In this document: positions 49,142 to 57,011 of the stretch, one piece after another
Numbering within the stretch: the stretch's first letter is position 1
How the letters are laid out: each line of letters begins with the position of its first letter
NCBI RefSeq assembly: GCF_030012605.2
Contig: NZ_CP114055.2
Length of the DNA: 64,000 nt
From: Bergeyella_A cardium
Lineage (GTDB): Bacteria; Bacteroidota; Bacteroidia; Flavobacteriales; Weeksellaceae
Direction: 5' to 3' (one strand)
Made by a program: the position numbers and the translations under genes
The notes under the pieces: generated by a model
The model's input: only the letters and a program-made list of their open reading frames with translations
What the model was told of the DNA's origin: nothing
The model's database searches: none

Positions 49142-51283
49142 TTACTTCACTATTTTCATTTCTTTGATGAGATGCCCAGCTCCACCATAAACATCAATTA
49201 CCCAGAGTACGAATCGGGAGTCAACATTAATGGTTCTCTGCAGTGCAGGGTCAAAGATAATATCCCCGCTAAGCGCTTCTGAGTTTCCGTCAAATGCAAG
49301 ACCGATGAGGTTACCATCCGCATCCAGAATTGGGGAACCAGAGTTGCCTCCTGTAATGTCGTTATCAGACAGGAAGTTCAGGTGCAGTTGGTTTGTCTTT
49401 TTATCGGCATAGTCACCAAATTTCTTGCTTGCCATCAGGTCGAGGAACCTCTGAGGGAGGTCAAACTCCTCATCACCTTTTTTGTACTTGGCAAGGATTC
49501 CTCTTTGGTCTGTATAGAAGTTGTCTTTCTCGGAGATGCCGTTGTACTGTCTATCGGTGCGCTGAGGAAGTGTTGTAACTTTACCATAAGTAAGCCTCAT
49601 CGTAGAGTTAGCATCTGGATAGAATGCTTTTTTAGGTTCTGACTTGATGAGCCCATTGAGGAATACCCGTGTATTTTCTTGGAAGAACTCATCTATCTTC
49701 TCATATTTTGCAGCGAGTTCTTTACTGTCTTCCACATATCCATCGGCTAATTTCAGTAGTGGGTCTGAGTATAGCTTTATCTTATCAGGATTGTTAAGGA
49801 AATGCTCCGCAGACTTCTTATTGGCAAATACAGATGAGTATGCAAGGTTAGAGAGTTTGTTGATATCTAATGCCTTTAGCGTAGGCGAAGCCACATCTGC
49901 TGCTACTCTTTTTCGGTAGAGGTCTACCATTTGTACGAGCATATCGCCTTCCAGTTCTACATTAAATTTCTCATAAATCTTATTGATGCTCTCCTGTACT
50001 TTAGCTTTCATTGCTGATTTGCCTGCGTTATCCTGGTCTACATAGGTTTTGAACAGGCTTCCTAAGCTATAGGCTACAGAGATATACTTCGCATTTCTTT
50101 GGAGTTGCATAGCGTAGTTTCTCTCTACATTTCTGTTGGATGACTGCTTGTAGTAGCCTTCAATATCTTTCAGTACGCCACCATATACAGCATCATTTGC
50201 TGGTTGGAGAGCCCATTGGAGGTACTTTTGTTCTACGGCTTTTTTCCCGCTGATGGTTTTATTGCTCAGTACAGCATCTATTGTTCCCTGTCGGTTTTTC
50301 CAGTAATTGGCTACGGAAGCATACTGAGAAGCATAGTTAAGACTCGTTGCGTGGTCTTTGTCCATATACTTTTTCATTACATCCATAGCGGTTTTAGAGG
50401 CTTCTACCCAAGCTGGATAGTCTCTGAACACGAGCTGCTCTATACCATAGGAGGTGAGGTATCTATTGGTTCTCCCTGGGTAGCCCATAATCATTGTATA
50501 GCTGCCTTTATCATACCCTTTTATAGACACTGGGAGGGAGTGTTTTGGGGTGATGGGCTTATTGGTATGAGCATATTCTGCTGGGTTACCATTTGCATCT
50601 GCATATACTCGGAATACGGAGAAGTCAGCCGTATGTCTTGGCCATTCCCAGTTGTCTGTATCACCACCGAATTTGCCTAATGAAGCAGGAGGAGTACCTA
50701 CGAGTCTTACATCTTTAAAGTCTTGATAGATGAAGTAGTAGAATTCATTTCCATTAAAGAAGTCTTTCACCACTACGGTATATTTACCATTTTCGGAGTT
50801 CTCCTGCTGTATTGCCTTGTATTCGGCATCAATAATCTCTTTTCTCTCTTTTGCAGAAAGCCCAGTTTGTAGCTTGGCATTTATGCGCTGGGTAGCATCA
50901 CCCATTCTTACCAGAAACCTTACGGAAAGCCCTGGCGCAGGGATTTCTTCGCTGTAGTTCTTTGCCCAGAAGCCGTTGTTTAGGTAGTCTTTCTCTGGTG
51001 TAGAGAGCGCTGCAATATTCCCATAACCGCAGTGATGGTTGGTAAATAGCAGTCCTTGGCTGGATACAATCTCCGCAGTACAGCCTCCGCCGAACTGCAC
51101 GATGGCGTCCTTCAAACTGGAATTGTTTACCGAGTAGATTTCCTCAGGTGTGAGGTGCAGCCCTTGCTTCTGCATATCCACTCCATTCAGTCTTTTGATA
51201 AGCATAAGGAGCCACATTCCCTCATCGGCTTTTATCTGTAAAAAGCTAAGGAGAAAAGTAGCTAATAAAAAGATTCTTTTCAT
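49142..51283 (-). CDS. S46 dipeptidyl peptidase, DPP7-type
   Basis: A periplasmic exopeptidase of 713 residues that removes dipeptides from protein fragments. Signal peptide ends FLQIKA. The chymotrypsin-like triad is visible as His in FTNHHCGYG (about 80-88), an Asp in the middle domain, and Ser648 in GGNSGSPILD. The residue 18 after the Ser is Gly (FDGNSEA). In Porphyromonas enzymes this position is Gly in DPP7 (hydrophobic P1) and Arg in DPP11 (acidic P1), so a DPP7-like preference is predicted. It fits peptide-based nutrition together with BrnQ and oligopeptidase B. Confidence 0.94.
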   Translation of the reverse strand: MKRIFLLATFLLSFLQIKADEGMWLLMLIKRLNGVDMQKQGLHLTPEEIYSVNNSSLKDAIVQFGGGCTAEIVSSQGLLFTNHHCGYGNIAALSTPEKDYLNNGFWAKNYSEEIPAPGLSVRFLVRMGDATQRINAKLQTGLSAKERKEIIDAEYKAIQQENSENGKYTVVVKDFFNGNEFYYFIYQDFKDVRLVGTPPASLGKFGGDTDNWEWPRHTADFSVFRVYADANGNPAEYAHTNKPITPKHSLPVSIKGYDKGSYTMIMGYPGRTNRYLTSYGIEQLVFRDYPAWVEASKTAMDVMKKYMDKDHATSLNYASQYASVANYWKNRQGTIDAVLSNKTISGKKAVEQKYLQWALQPANDAVYGGVLKDIEGYYKQSSNRNVERNYAMQLQRNAKYISVAYSLGSLFKTYVDQDNAGKSAMKAKVQESINKIYEKFNVELEGDMLVQMVDLYRKRVAADVASPTLKALDINKLSNLAYSSVFANKKSAEHFLNNPDKIKLYSDPLLKLADGYVEDSKELAAKYEKIDEFFQENTRVFLNGLIKSEPKKAFYPDANSTMRLTYGKVTTLPQRTDRQYNGISEKDNFYTDQRGILAKYKKGDEEFDLPQRFLDLMASKKFGDYADKKTNQLHLNFLSDNDITGGNSGSPILDADGNLIGLAFDGNSEALSGDIIFDPALQRTINVDSRFVLWVIDVYGGAGHLIKEMKIVK

Positions 51284-51343
51284 AATGATGAATAATTTAT
51301 TTTGCCCGCTAAAATAGGAATTTTAAGTGATATGAGTGTATTT

Positions 51344-51379
51344 AGCTACTGGCTATTGGCTTTTAGCCCACTGTGTGGG
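51344..51379. repeat. agctactggctattggc run plus cccac-tgt-gtggg hairpin
   Basis: A low-complexity run of agcta/ggcta words leads into a perfect 5-bp hairpin (51367-51379) followed by ggagcac. The hairpin and its gagcac flank match the cccac-gct-gtggg bead of array A. Confidence 0.6.
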
Positions 51380-51598
51380 GAGCACTTATTTAATTATATC
51401 TGTTTAAAGGTGCGCCATCTTCTTTTTTACTTGAAAATTGGTACTTATCCCAACGAGCCTCCCCGCAAGCAACTATGAACTGAGCATAACTACTCAGTTT
51501 AGCAGCGGTAAAAATGTCTTCCTTAAAGAGCCTCGCACAGATATTTTAGACACTACAATAGTCCTCTCCTAATTCATTGTAGGAAAGTACTACTTTCA

Positions 51599-51748
51599 AT
51601 AGCCACCCTATCACGAGAGTGATAGGGTGGCTATCATTATAGTGATAGAGTGGCTATCCTTACCGTGATAGACTGTCTATCCTTCCCCGATACAGGAAGC
51701 CACCCTTCCCCGAGACAGGAAGCCACCCTTCCCTGAGACGGGAAGCAG
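51599..51748. repeat. 23-base tandem hairpin array
   Basis: It begins with a perfect 16-bp stem (51599-51614 with 51619-51634) closed by a GAGA tetraloop. Units of 23 bases follow: 51635, 51658, 51681, 51704, and a 22-base unit at 51727. Neighbouring units differ but keep self-complementarity, for example cttccc-tgagac-gggaag and gatagac-t-gtctatc. It stands in the gap upstream of the S46 gene and downstream of glnN. No protein frame or promoter was recognised across it. Confidence 0.88.
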
Positions 51749-51755
51749 TAGGCGA

Positions 51756-51838
51756 TAGCTGGCTTATGGCTTGTAGCTATTGGCTAAGTGCCTGCCACGC
51801 CAGTGGCCTAAGTGCCACACCGGCTACGGTGTTAGCGG
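51756..51838 (+). repeat. GCTA-loop hairpin array C
   Basis: An agcta/ggctt-rich run (51756-51785) passes into gtgcct-gccac-gcca-gtggc (51794-51807) and cacc g-gcta-cggtg (51818-51831), then ttagcgggtaa. It is the same bead design and the same gtgcctgccac linker as in array B. The last bases supply the TAA stop (51832-51834, minus strand) of the glutamine synthetase gene. Confidence 0.82.
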
Positions 51839-54033
51839 GTAAAGAGGAGTTCGCGGTATTTGGTCATTGGCCAGAGTTCGTCATCTACCATCATTTCGAG
51901 GGAGTCGGAGGCGTGGCGAATGGTATCAAACAGCGGTTTTACACGGTTGCAATAGGCTTCTGCTTGCTTCTGTCTGTTGGTGATGGACTTTGCGGTTTTC
52001 TTCTCTGCGAGGAGGAGGTCTACTGTTCGCTTGATGACGGAGATGTTCTCTGAGATTTGGGTGATGAGGTTGAGCTGCTCAGCAGCGAGAACCTTAAACT
52101 CCTGGTCTCCGAAGATTTCTTTAAGTCCTTTGGCATTTTCTATCAGTCGGTTTTGGTAGTTGAGTGCCGCAGGGATAATGTGGTTTCTGGCGATGTCTGC
52201 CAGCACACCCGCCTCTATATCTACCACGGTGGAGTATTTCCCGAGCTTTATTTCGTTTCGCGCTTCAAACTCTCTTTGGGTGTAGATTCCGAGCTCTTCG
52301 TAGAGGGAGGCATTCTTCTCATTGAGCTCTGCTTTTAGGGCTTCGGGAGTAGTTTTGAAGTTGTTAAGCCCTCGTTTCTCGGCCTCTTTTGCCCAGCTGT
52401 CGGAGTATCCATCACCTTCAAAGATGATTTTCTTACAGTCCTTGATGTATTCCCGGAGTATATTGAAGATGGCTTCATCTTTTTTAAGGTTTTTATGCTC
52501 TATTAGGAGGTCTACTTCGGTTTTAAAGGTGCGAAGCTGCTTAGCTACGATACTGTTCATCACAATCATAGGAGCTCCACAGTTTGCCGATGAGCCTACG
52601 GCGCGGATTTCAAACTTGTTGCCCGTAAATGCAAAAGGCGAGGTACGGTTTCTATCGGTATTATCAAGGAGTATTTCGGGGATTTTCCCTACTACATTTA
52701 GTTTGAGCTCTGTTTTTTCTTCGGGGGAGAGTTTGCCGTCGGTTACCTTTTCCAGTTCGTCGAGAACGGAGTAGAGCTGGCTACCGATAAATGCAGAGAT
52801 AATAGCAGGCGGTGCTTCATTTGCTCCGAGGCGGTAGTCATTACTCGCCGAAGCGATACTTGCCCTGAGCAGGTCGGCATATTCATTTACGGCTTTTAGT
52901 GTGTTGATGAAAAACGAGAGGAACTGCAAGTTCTTCTTTGGGTTTTTACCTGGGCTCAGGAGGTTTTCGCCAGTGTCTGTGGAGAGCGACCAGTTGTTGT
53001 GCTTGCCACTGCCATTAACCCCTGCAAAGGGTTTTTCGTGGAAGAGGATATGGAAATGATGCTTGTGCGCTACTCGTGCCATTACATCCATCAGCAGGGA
53101 GTTGTGGTCTACGGCTACATTGGCTTCCTCAAACATCGGTGCGAGCTCGAACTGGTTGGGGGCAACCTCATTGTGGCGGGTAGTACAGGGGATTCCGAGC
53201 TTCATACATTCTATTTCCAGTTCTTTCATAAAGTTCATCACCCGAGTAGGTATAGAGCCGAAGTAGTGGTCATCCAGCTGCTGACCCTTTGCAGGAGAAT
53301 GCCCAAGTAAGGTTTTACCTGTGATAACGAGGTCGGGTCTGGACTGGTACAATGCTGAATCTACAAGAAAGTACTCCTGCTCCCATCCGAGGGTAGGTGT
53401 TACTTTGGTTACATTCTTATCAAAATAAGCTTTGCAGACTTCTGTTGCGGCTTCATCTACTGCGTTTATCGCTCTCAGCAGGGGTGTTTTATAGTCTAAA
53501 GTCTCCCCAGTGTAGGAGATAAATATAGATGGAATACAGAGGGTAGTCCCCATAATAAACGCTGGTGATGATGGGTCCCAAGCGGTATATCCCCTTGCCT
53601 CAAAGGTGTTTCTTATACCTCCGTTGGGGAATGATGAGGCGTCTGGCTCCTGCTGTATTAGCATACTGCCGCTGAATTTCTCTATGGCTCTCCCGCTTCC
53701 TATGGGGGTGAAGAAGGAGTCGTGCTTTTCGGCAGTGCTTCCCGTTAGCGGCTGGAACCAGTGTGTGTAGTGGGTTGCGCCTTTGCTCATTGCCCAGTCC
53801 TTCATCGCAGAGGCTACTTGGTCGGCAATGTGGCGAGGTATTTTAGCTCCTTTCTTGGTGGTATCCATTATGAAGTTGAACGCTTCGCTGGTAAGGTATT
53901 CTCTCATTGTATCTTCGGAGAATACATTCTGGCAAAAGAGAGCGGAGAGCTTTTGCGGTATTTCTACAGCATTATCCTTTCTGAAATCTTTAAAAGGAAG
54001 GGTCTCGAGGGCTTTAAATCTAAGTTTTGACAT
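51832..54033 (-). CDS. glnN: Glutamine synthetase type III
   Basis: The large form of glutamine synthetase typical of Bacteroidota: ATP + glutamate + ammonia to glutamine, cytoplasmic. It has 733 residues. GSIII words are AEKHDSFFTPIGSG (about 101-114), LGWEQEYFLVD (metal-binding Glu residues), TTRHNEVAPNQFELAP and NDYRLGANEAPPAIISAFIG (about 411-430). Own -7 box upstream. The C-terminus ends LLFTR, and its stop codon lies in hairpin array C, so the last residues may have been altered by the repeat. Together with the gdhA gene 3 kb away it forms the ammonia-assimilation pair. Confidence 0.95.
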   Translation of the reverse strand: MSKLRFKALETLPFKDFRKDNAVEIPQKLSALFCQNVFSEDTMREYLTSEAFNFIMDTTKKGAKIPRHIADQVASAMKDWAMSKGATHYTHWFQPLTGSTAEKHDSFFTPIGSGRAIEKFSGSMLIQQEPDASSFPNGGIRNTFEARGYTAWDPSSPAFIMGTTLCIPSIFISYTGETLDYKTPLLRAINAVDEAATEVCKAYFDKNVTKVTPTLGWEQEYFLVDSALYQSRPDLVITGKTLLGHSPAKGQQLDDHYFGSIPTRVMNFMKELEIECMKLGIPCTTRHNEVAPNQFELAPMFEEANVAVDHNSLLMDVMARVAHKHHFHILFHEKPFAGVNGSGKHNNWSLSTDTGENLLSPGKNPKKNLQFLSFFINTLKAVNEYADLLRASIASASNDYRLGANEAPPAIISAFIGSQLYSVLDELEKVTDGKLSPEEKTELKLNVVGKIPEILLDNTDRNRTSPFAFTGNKFEIRAVGSSANCGAPMIVMNSIVAKQLRTFKTEVDLLIEHKNLKKDEAIFNILREYIKDCKKIIFEGDGYSDSWAKEAEKRGLNNFKTTPEALKAELNEKNASLYEELGIYTQREFEARNEIKLGKYSTVVDIEAGVLADIARNHIIPAALNYQNRLIENAKGLKEIFGDQEFKVLAAEQLNLITQISENISVIKRTVDLLLAEKKTAKSITNRQKQAEAYCNRVKPLFDTIRHASDSLEMMVDDELWPMTKYRELLFTR

Positions 54034-54056
54034 TTTTACTATTTATTTAATGGGGT

Positions 54057-54064
54057 CAAAGGTA
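54057..54064 (-). promoter_or_regulatory. TACCTTTG -7 box for glnN
   Basis: TAnnTTTG match on the minus strand, 23 bases before the start. A small hairpin cccct/agggg (54092-54109) lies just upstream. Confidence 0.6.
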
Positions 54065-54166
54065 ATAAAAGTTAATAAATGTTTAATGACTCCCCTGAAA
54101 ATTTAGGGGTAGTATTATTGGTGGTTTGTATTTTAGGAGTAGTGAGACTGCTATTTAAAAATTCAC

Positions 54167-54174
54167 TACTTTTG
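54167..54174 (+). promoter_or_regulatory. TACTTTTG -7 box before the LysE gene
   Basis: TAnnTTTG match 25 bases before the start codon at 54200. Confidence 0.55.
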
Positions 54175-54199
54175 GCGCCTAATATTAAATAGGAGTCCG

Positions 54200-54880
54200 A
54201 TGTTTGAACTCATATTTTCGGCTGTTGTAATGGGCATTATGCTCAGCTTGATTTTTATAGGTCCTATCTTTTTCCTACTGATAGAAACCAGCTTTTCAAG
54301 GGGAGCACGCCACGCATTGGCTTTAGACTTAGGGGTAATCTTTGCAGATATACTGTGCATTGTAGCAGCATATTTTGCCAGTGGTAACCTCGTTACTCTT
54401 ATCGGTAAGCACCCTGAATTTTACAGGATAACTGCTTTTATCGTCTTTATATATGGTGTTTATATGATGGTCTCCCGTACCAAAATGCATATACCAGGCG
54501 AATCAAAGATGGTCAATAAAAACTATCTGACTACATTCTTTAACGGTTTCCTGTTTAATATCCTCAATATAGGCGTTGTGCTCTTCTGGCTTATTACCGT
54601 AATCTCTGTACGAAACAGCTACCCCGATACCGAGAACTTCATACTCTATATCGCCATTGTTATTGCGGTGTATCTTTCAATAGACCTTATAAAAATCTTC
54701 CTTGCGAAGATGTTTCACCATAAACTTACAGAAAAGGTTGCTAACAGCATAAGGAAGGGCGTTGGGGTTATCCTGATTTTATTTAGCATTATCATCTTTT
54801 TGCAGAGCTTTAAGAAGTTTAATCAGTTTGATAAGCAGCTGGAAGAAGCAGAAAAGACCGAGATGAGGTATAGAAACTAA
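54200..54880 (+). CDS. LysE/RhtB-family amino acid exporter
   Basis: An inner-membrane exporter of 226 residues with six predicted membrane segments. The N-terminus GIMLSLIFIGPIFFLLIETSFSRGARHA carries the family's proline-containing loop, GP-x7-ETS, followed by the basic RGARHAL. The substrate may be an amino acid or a small metabolite; it cannot be read from sequence. An acidic/basic C-terminal helix (KQLEEAEKTE) is longer than usual. The LD-carboxypeptidase gene starts 10 bases after its stop. Confidence 0.85.
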   Translation: MFELIFSAVVMGIMLSLIFIGPIFFLLIETSFSRGARHALALDLGVIFADILCIVAAYFASGNLVTLIGKHPEFYRITAFIVFIYGVYMMVSRTKMHIPGESKMVNKNYLTTFFNGFLFNILNIGVVLFWLITVISVRNSYPDTENFILYIAIVIAVYLSIDLIKIFLAKMFHHKLTEKVANSIRKGVGVILILFSIIIFLQSFKKFNQFDKQLEEAEKTEMRYRN

Positions 54881-54890
54881 ACACAATACA

Positions 54891-55799
54891 ATGAATCTGA
54901 AAAAAGGAGATAAAATAGCCATCGTCTCACCCGCAGGAGCAGTAAAAAGACAGCAAATAGAGACTGCTCTGGCAGAGATAGAATCTCAGGGCTATGAACC
55001 TGTATTGGGGAGATATGCTCTCGGAGAATATCAGCTGGGCTATGGCTATTCTGGGACGGAAGAAGAGCGCATTGCCGACCTCAACTGGGCGCTCAACTCA
55101 GAAGATATATCTGCCGTGTGGGCTACAAGAGGGGGCTATGGCTGCCAGCATCTTTTGAAGCATCTCTCCTTTGAGGGCTTTACCCAAAAGCCTAAATGGT
55201 ACATCGGATATAGTGATAATACCGTAATACAAAGCCTTATTTTAAAGCACGGATATCCATCCATACACGGTCAGACCCTTAAAACCTCATCCTTTGGGGT
55301 TATAGAAGAAGGCTACTCTCAAATCTTTGATATTTTAAAGGGAAACTTCCCCGAATACAGCGTAGAAAACCACAGCTTTAATCATCCCAAAGACTTCAAA
55401 GGGCAGTTGGTAGGAGGCAATTTAGCTCTTATATACGCCCTTATCGGTACGCCTTATTCTTTTAGTTTTAAAGATAAAGTACTCTTTATAGAAGACATCG
55501 GTGAGAGTTTCTATTCTCTCGACAGGATGCTAATGTCCCTCGAGCTTGCAGGGGTATTTGATGAGATAAAAGCCCTTATCATCGGGGGGATGACCAATAT
55601 GGGAACCGCCGATGATAACCCTCAATACGAGCATAGCTTTGATGATTTGGCTTATGAGATTATCGCGCATAGAATCCAGAAATACGATTTCCCTACGGTC
55701 TATGCTTTCCCCAATGGGCATATTTATGATAACCGCCCTCTGATTATCGGTAGGGAAGTTGAGGTAAGTTTTGGTGATAAGGTAAAAATTGCATTCTAA
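54891..55799 (+). CDS. LD-carboxypeptidase (S66 family)
   Basis: Cuts the L-D bond that releases the terminal D-Ala from tetrapeptides in peptidoglycan recycling (LdcA-type). It has 302 residues with the Ser-Glu-His triad: Ser108 in YIGYSDNT, Glu in FIEDIGE and His near the end in YAFPNGHI. No signal peptide is seen, so the enzyme is expected in the cytoplasm, consistent with recycling. It fits with the AmgK-MurU genes 8 kb upstream. YraN follows after 15 bases. Confidence 0.93.
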   Translation: MNLKKGDKIAIVSPAGAVKRQQIETALAEIESQGYEPVLGRYALGEYQLGYGYSGTEEERIADLNWALNSEDISAVWATRGGYGCQHLLKHLSFEGFTQKPKWYIGYSDNTVIQSLILKHGYPSIHGQTLKTSSFGVIEEGYSQIFDILKGNFPEYSVENHSFNHPKDFKGQLVGGNLALIYALIGTPYSFSFKDKVLFIEDIGESFYSLDRMLMSLELAGVFDEIKALIIGGMTNMGTADDNPQYEHSFDDLAYEIIAHRIQKYDFPTVYAFPNGHIYDNRPLIIGREVEVSFGDKVKIAF

Positions 55800-55814
55800 A
55801 TTAATCCCCCAATT

Positions 55815-56183
55815 ATGGCAGAGCATAATGATTTCGGAAAGGAGGCTGAAAACCTTGCAGCGGCTTTTTTGCAGGGCAAAGGCTATGAAATCCTCGCTCG
55901 GAATTATTATTTTCAAAAGGCAGAAATAGACATCATTGCCAAGTTTGAGGATAAAATCATCATCGTAGAAGTAAAAGCCCGAAATTTTAAGGCATTGGTA
56001 CAGCCCTATGAGGCGGTAGACAAAGCCAAAAGACAGCGATTAGTCCTCGCGGCAAATGCCTTTATGGAAGAGCGGGATTATACAGAGGAAGTCCGCTTTG
56101 ATATTATCTCCGTTACCGCAGATAATGCGGGAGAAATACGCCTCCGCCATATAGAAAGCGCCTTTGATGCCACTGATGTATAG
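55815..56183 (+). CDS. YraN/UPF0102 family protein
   Basis: A 122-residue protein of the UPF0102 family with a restriction-endonuclease-like fold. The core motif is KAEIDIIAKFEDKIIIVEVKAR (Glu35/Asp37 and the EVK near residue 55), and FGKEAENLAAAFLQGKGYEIL is the typical N-terminus. A role in DNA processing is suspected but not established. It follows the carboxypeptidase gene and is convergent with pssA, whose stop lies 2 bases away with no terminator between. Confidence 0.9.
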   Translation: MAEHNDFGKEAENLAAAFLQGKGYEILARNYYFQKAEIDIIAKFEDKIIIVEVKARNFKALVQPYEAVDKAKRQRLVLAANAFMEERDYTEEVRFDIISVTADNAGEIRLRHIESAFDATDV

Positions 56184-56185
56184 CT

Positions 56186-56881
56186 TTATTTCAGCTGCCT
56201 TTGGAAAAGGATAGAGATAAGGATATAATACACAATCACCATAGGAATCCCCCTAATACCAAAGATGCTCACGATAATATTTGCACCTATAAACAGCGCA
56301 ACTATGGGGTAATTATCCGCAGGTTTTATCGTTTTAAACTTCATCGCAATCATTTTTATCGGGCTGATGAGCAGCCAGGAGGAGAGCACCGTAATCCCTA
56401 TGAGGATTTGGGTGTTTTCTGTCAGGAAACCGTATGCTCCAGTATATCGGTAGGCGAAATACAGCCCAAAAATCATTATCGTATTGCTCGGGGTGTTCAG
56501 CCCTTTGAAGTAATACTTCTGCTCATCATCAATATTAAAAATCGCAAGTCGCAGGCAGGAGAAAAGCGTAATCAGAAGCCCAAAATACTTCACATATTGG
56601 CAAGGGCAGGAGAGGTCGCTCAGCATCTGATACATCGTAAGACCAGGAACCAGCCCAAAGCTCACCATATCGGCAAGGGAATCGAGCTGCACACCCAGAG
56701 CCGAGTTAGACTTTGTAGCCCGAGCGATAAAACCATCAAAAAAATCCAAAACCAATGATATCACAATGCACAGCGCCGTTGTTTGGTAATCTCCACTCAG
56801 GAGATGAATCGCGCCGATGCACCCCGCAAGGAGATTCCCGAGTGTAAAAGCATTGGCGATGTTTTTCGTAATAAAATCCAT
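56186..56881 (-). CDS. pssA: CDP-diacylglycerol-serine O-phosphatidyltransferase
   Basis: A membrane enzyme that makes phosphatidylserine from CDP-diacylglycerol and serine. It has 231 residues with about seven hydrophobic segments. The CDP-alcohol transferase signature D-G-x2-A-R-x8-G-x3-D-x3-D is exact at Asp49, Gly50, Ala53, Arg54, Gly63, Asp67 and Asp71. The sub-family is chosen from length and the words SFGLVPG. Own -7 box lies 22 bases upstream. Confidence 0.92.
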   Translation of the reverse strand: MDFITKNIANAFTLGNLLAGCIGAIHLLSGDYQTTALCIVISLVLDFFDGFIARATKSNSALGVQLDSLADMVSFGLVPGLTMYQMLSDLSCPCQYVKYFGLLITLFSCLRLAIFNIDDEQKYYFKGLNTPSNTIMIFGLYFAYRYTGAYGFLTENTQILIGITVLSSWLLISPIKMIAMKFKTIKPADNYPIVALFIGANIIVSIFGIRGIPMVIVYYILISILFQRQLK

Positions 56882-56903
56882 TGGAAGTATTTTTAAATGC
56901 GGG

Positions 56904-56911
56904 CAAATATA
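56904..56911 (-). promoter_or_regulatory. TATATTTG -7 box for pssA
   Basis: TAnnTTTG on the minus strand, 22 bases before the start codon. Confidence 0.6.
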
Positions 56912-56977
56912 ATGAATCTTGCAGAATGCTATTGGTTTGCTGTGCTGAGGTAAGTGCTTAATAATTGTATTTTATCG

Positions 56978-56985
56978 TACTTTTG
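56978..56985 (+). promoter_or_regulatory. TACTTTTG -7 box before the LTA-synthase-like gene
   Basis: TAnnTTTG match 26 bases before the start; with the pssA box it forms a divergent promoter region of about 130 bases. Confidence 0.6.
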
Positions 56986-57011
56986 GCGGCGAAATAATTA
57001 TTCTATTACTG

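Noticed and set aside
51599..51748. CRISPR array
   Set aside because: Units are 22-23 bases, contiguous and degenerate, with no unique spacers between constant repeats and no cas genes in the window.
51766..52053. Plus-strand frame across the repeat array and the glnN 3' end
   Set aside because: It is antisense to a well-supported glutamine synthetase and has low-complexity repeat content.
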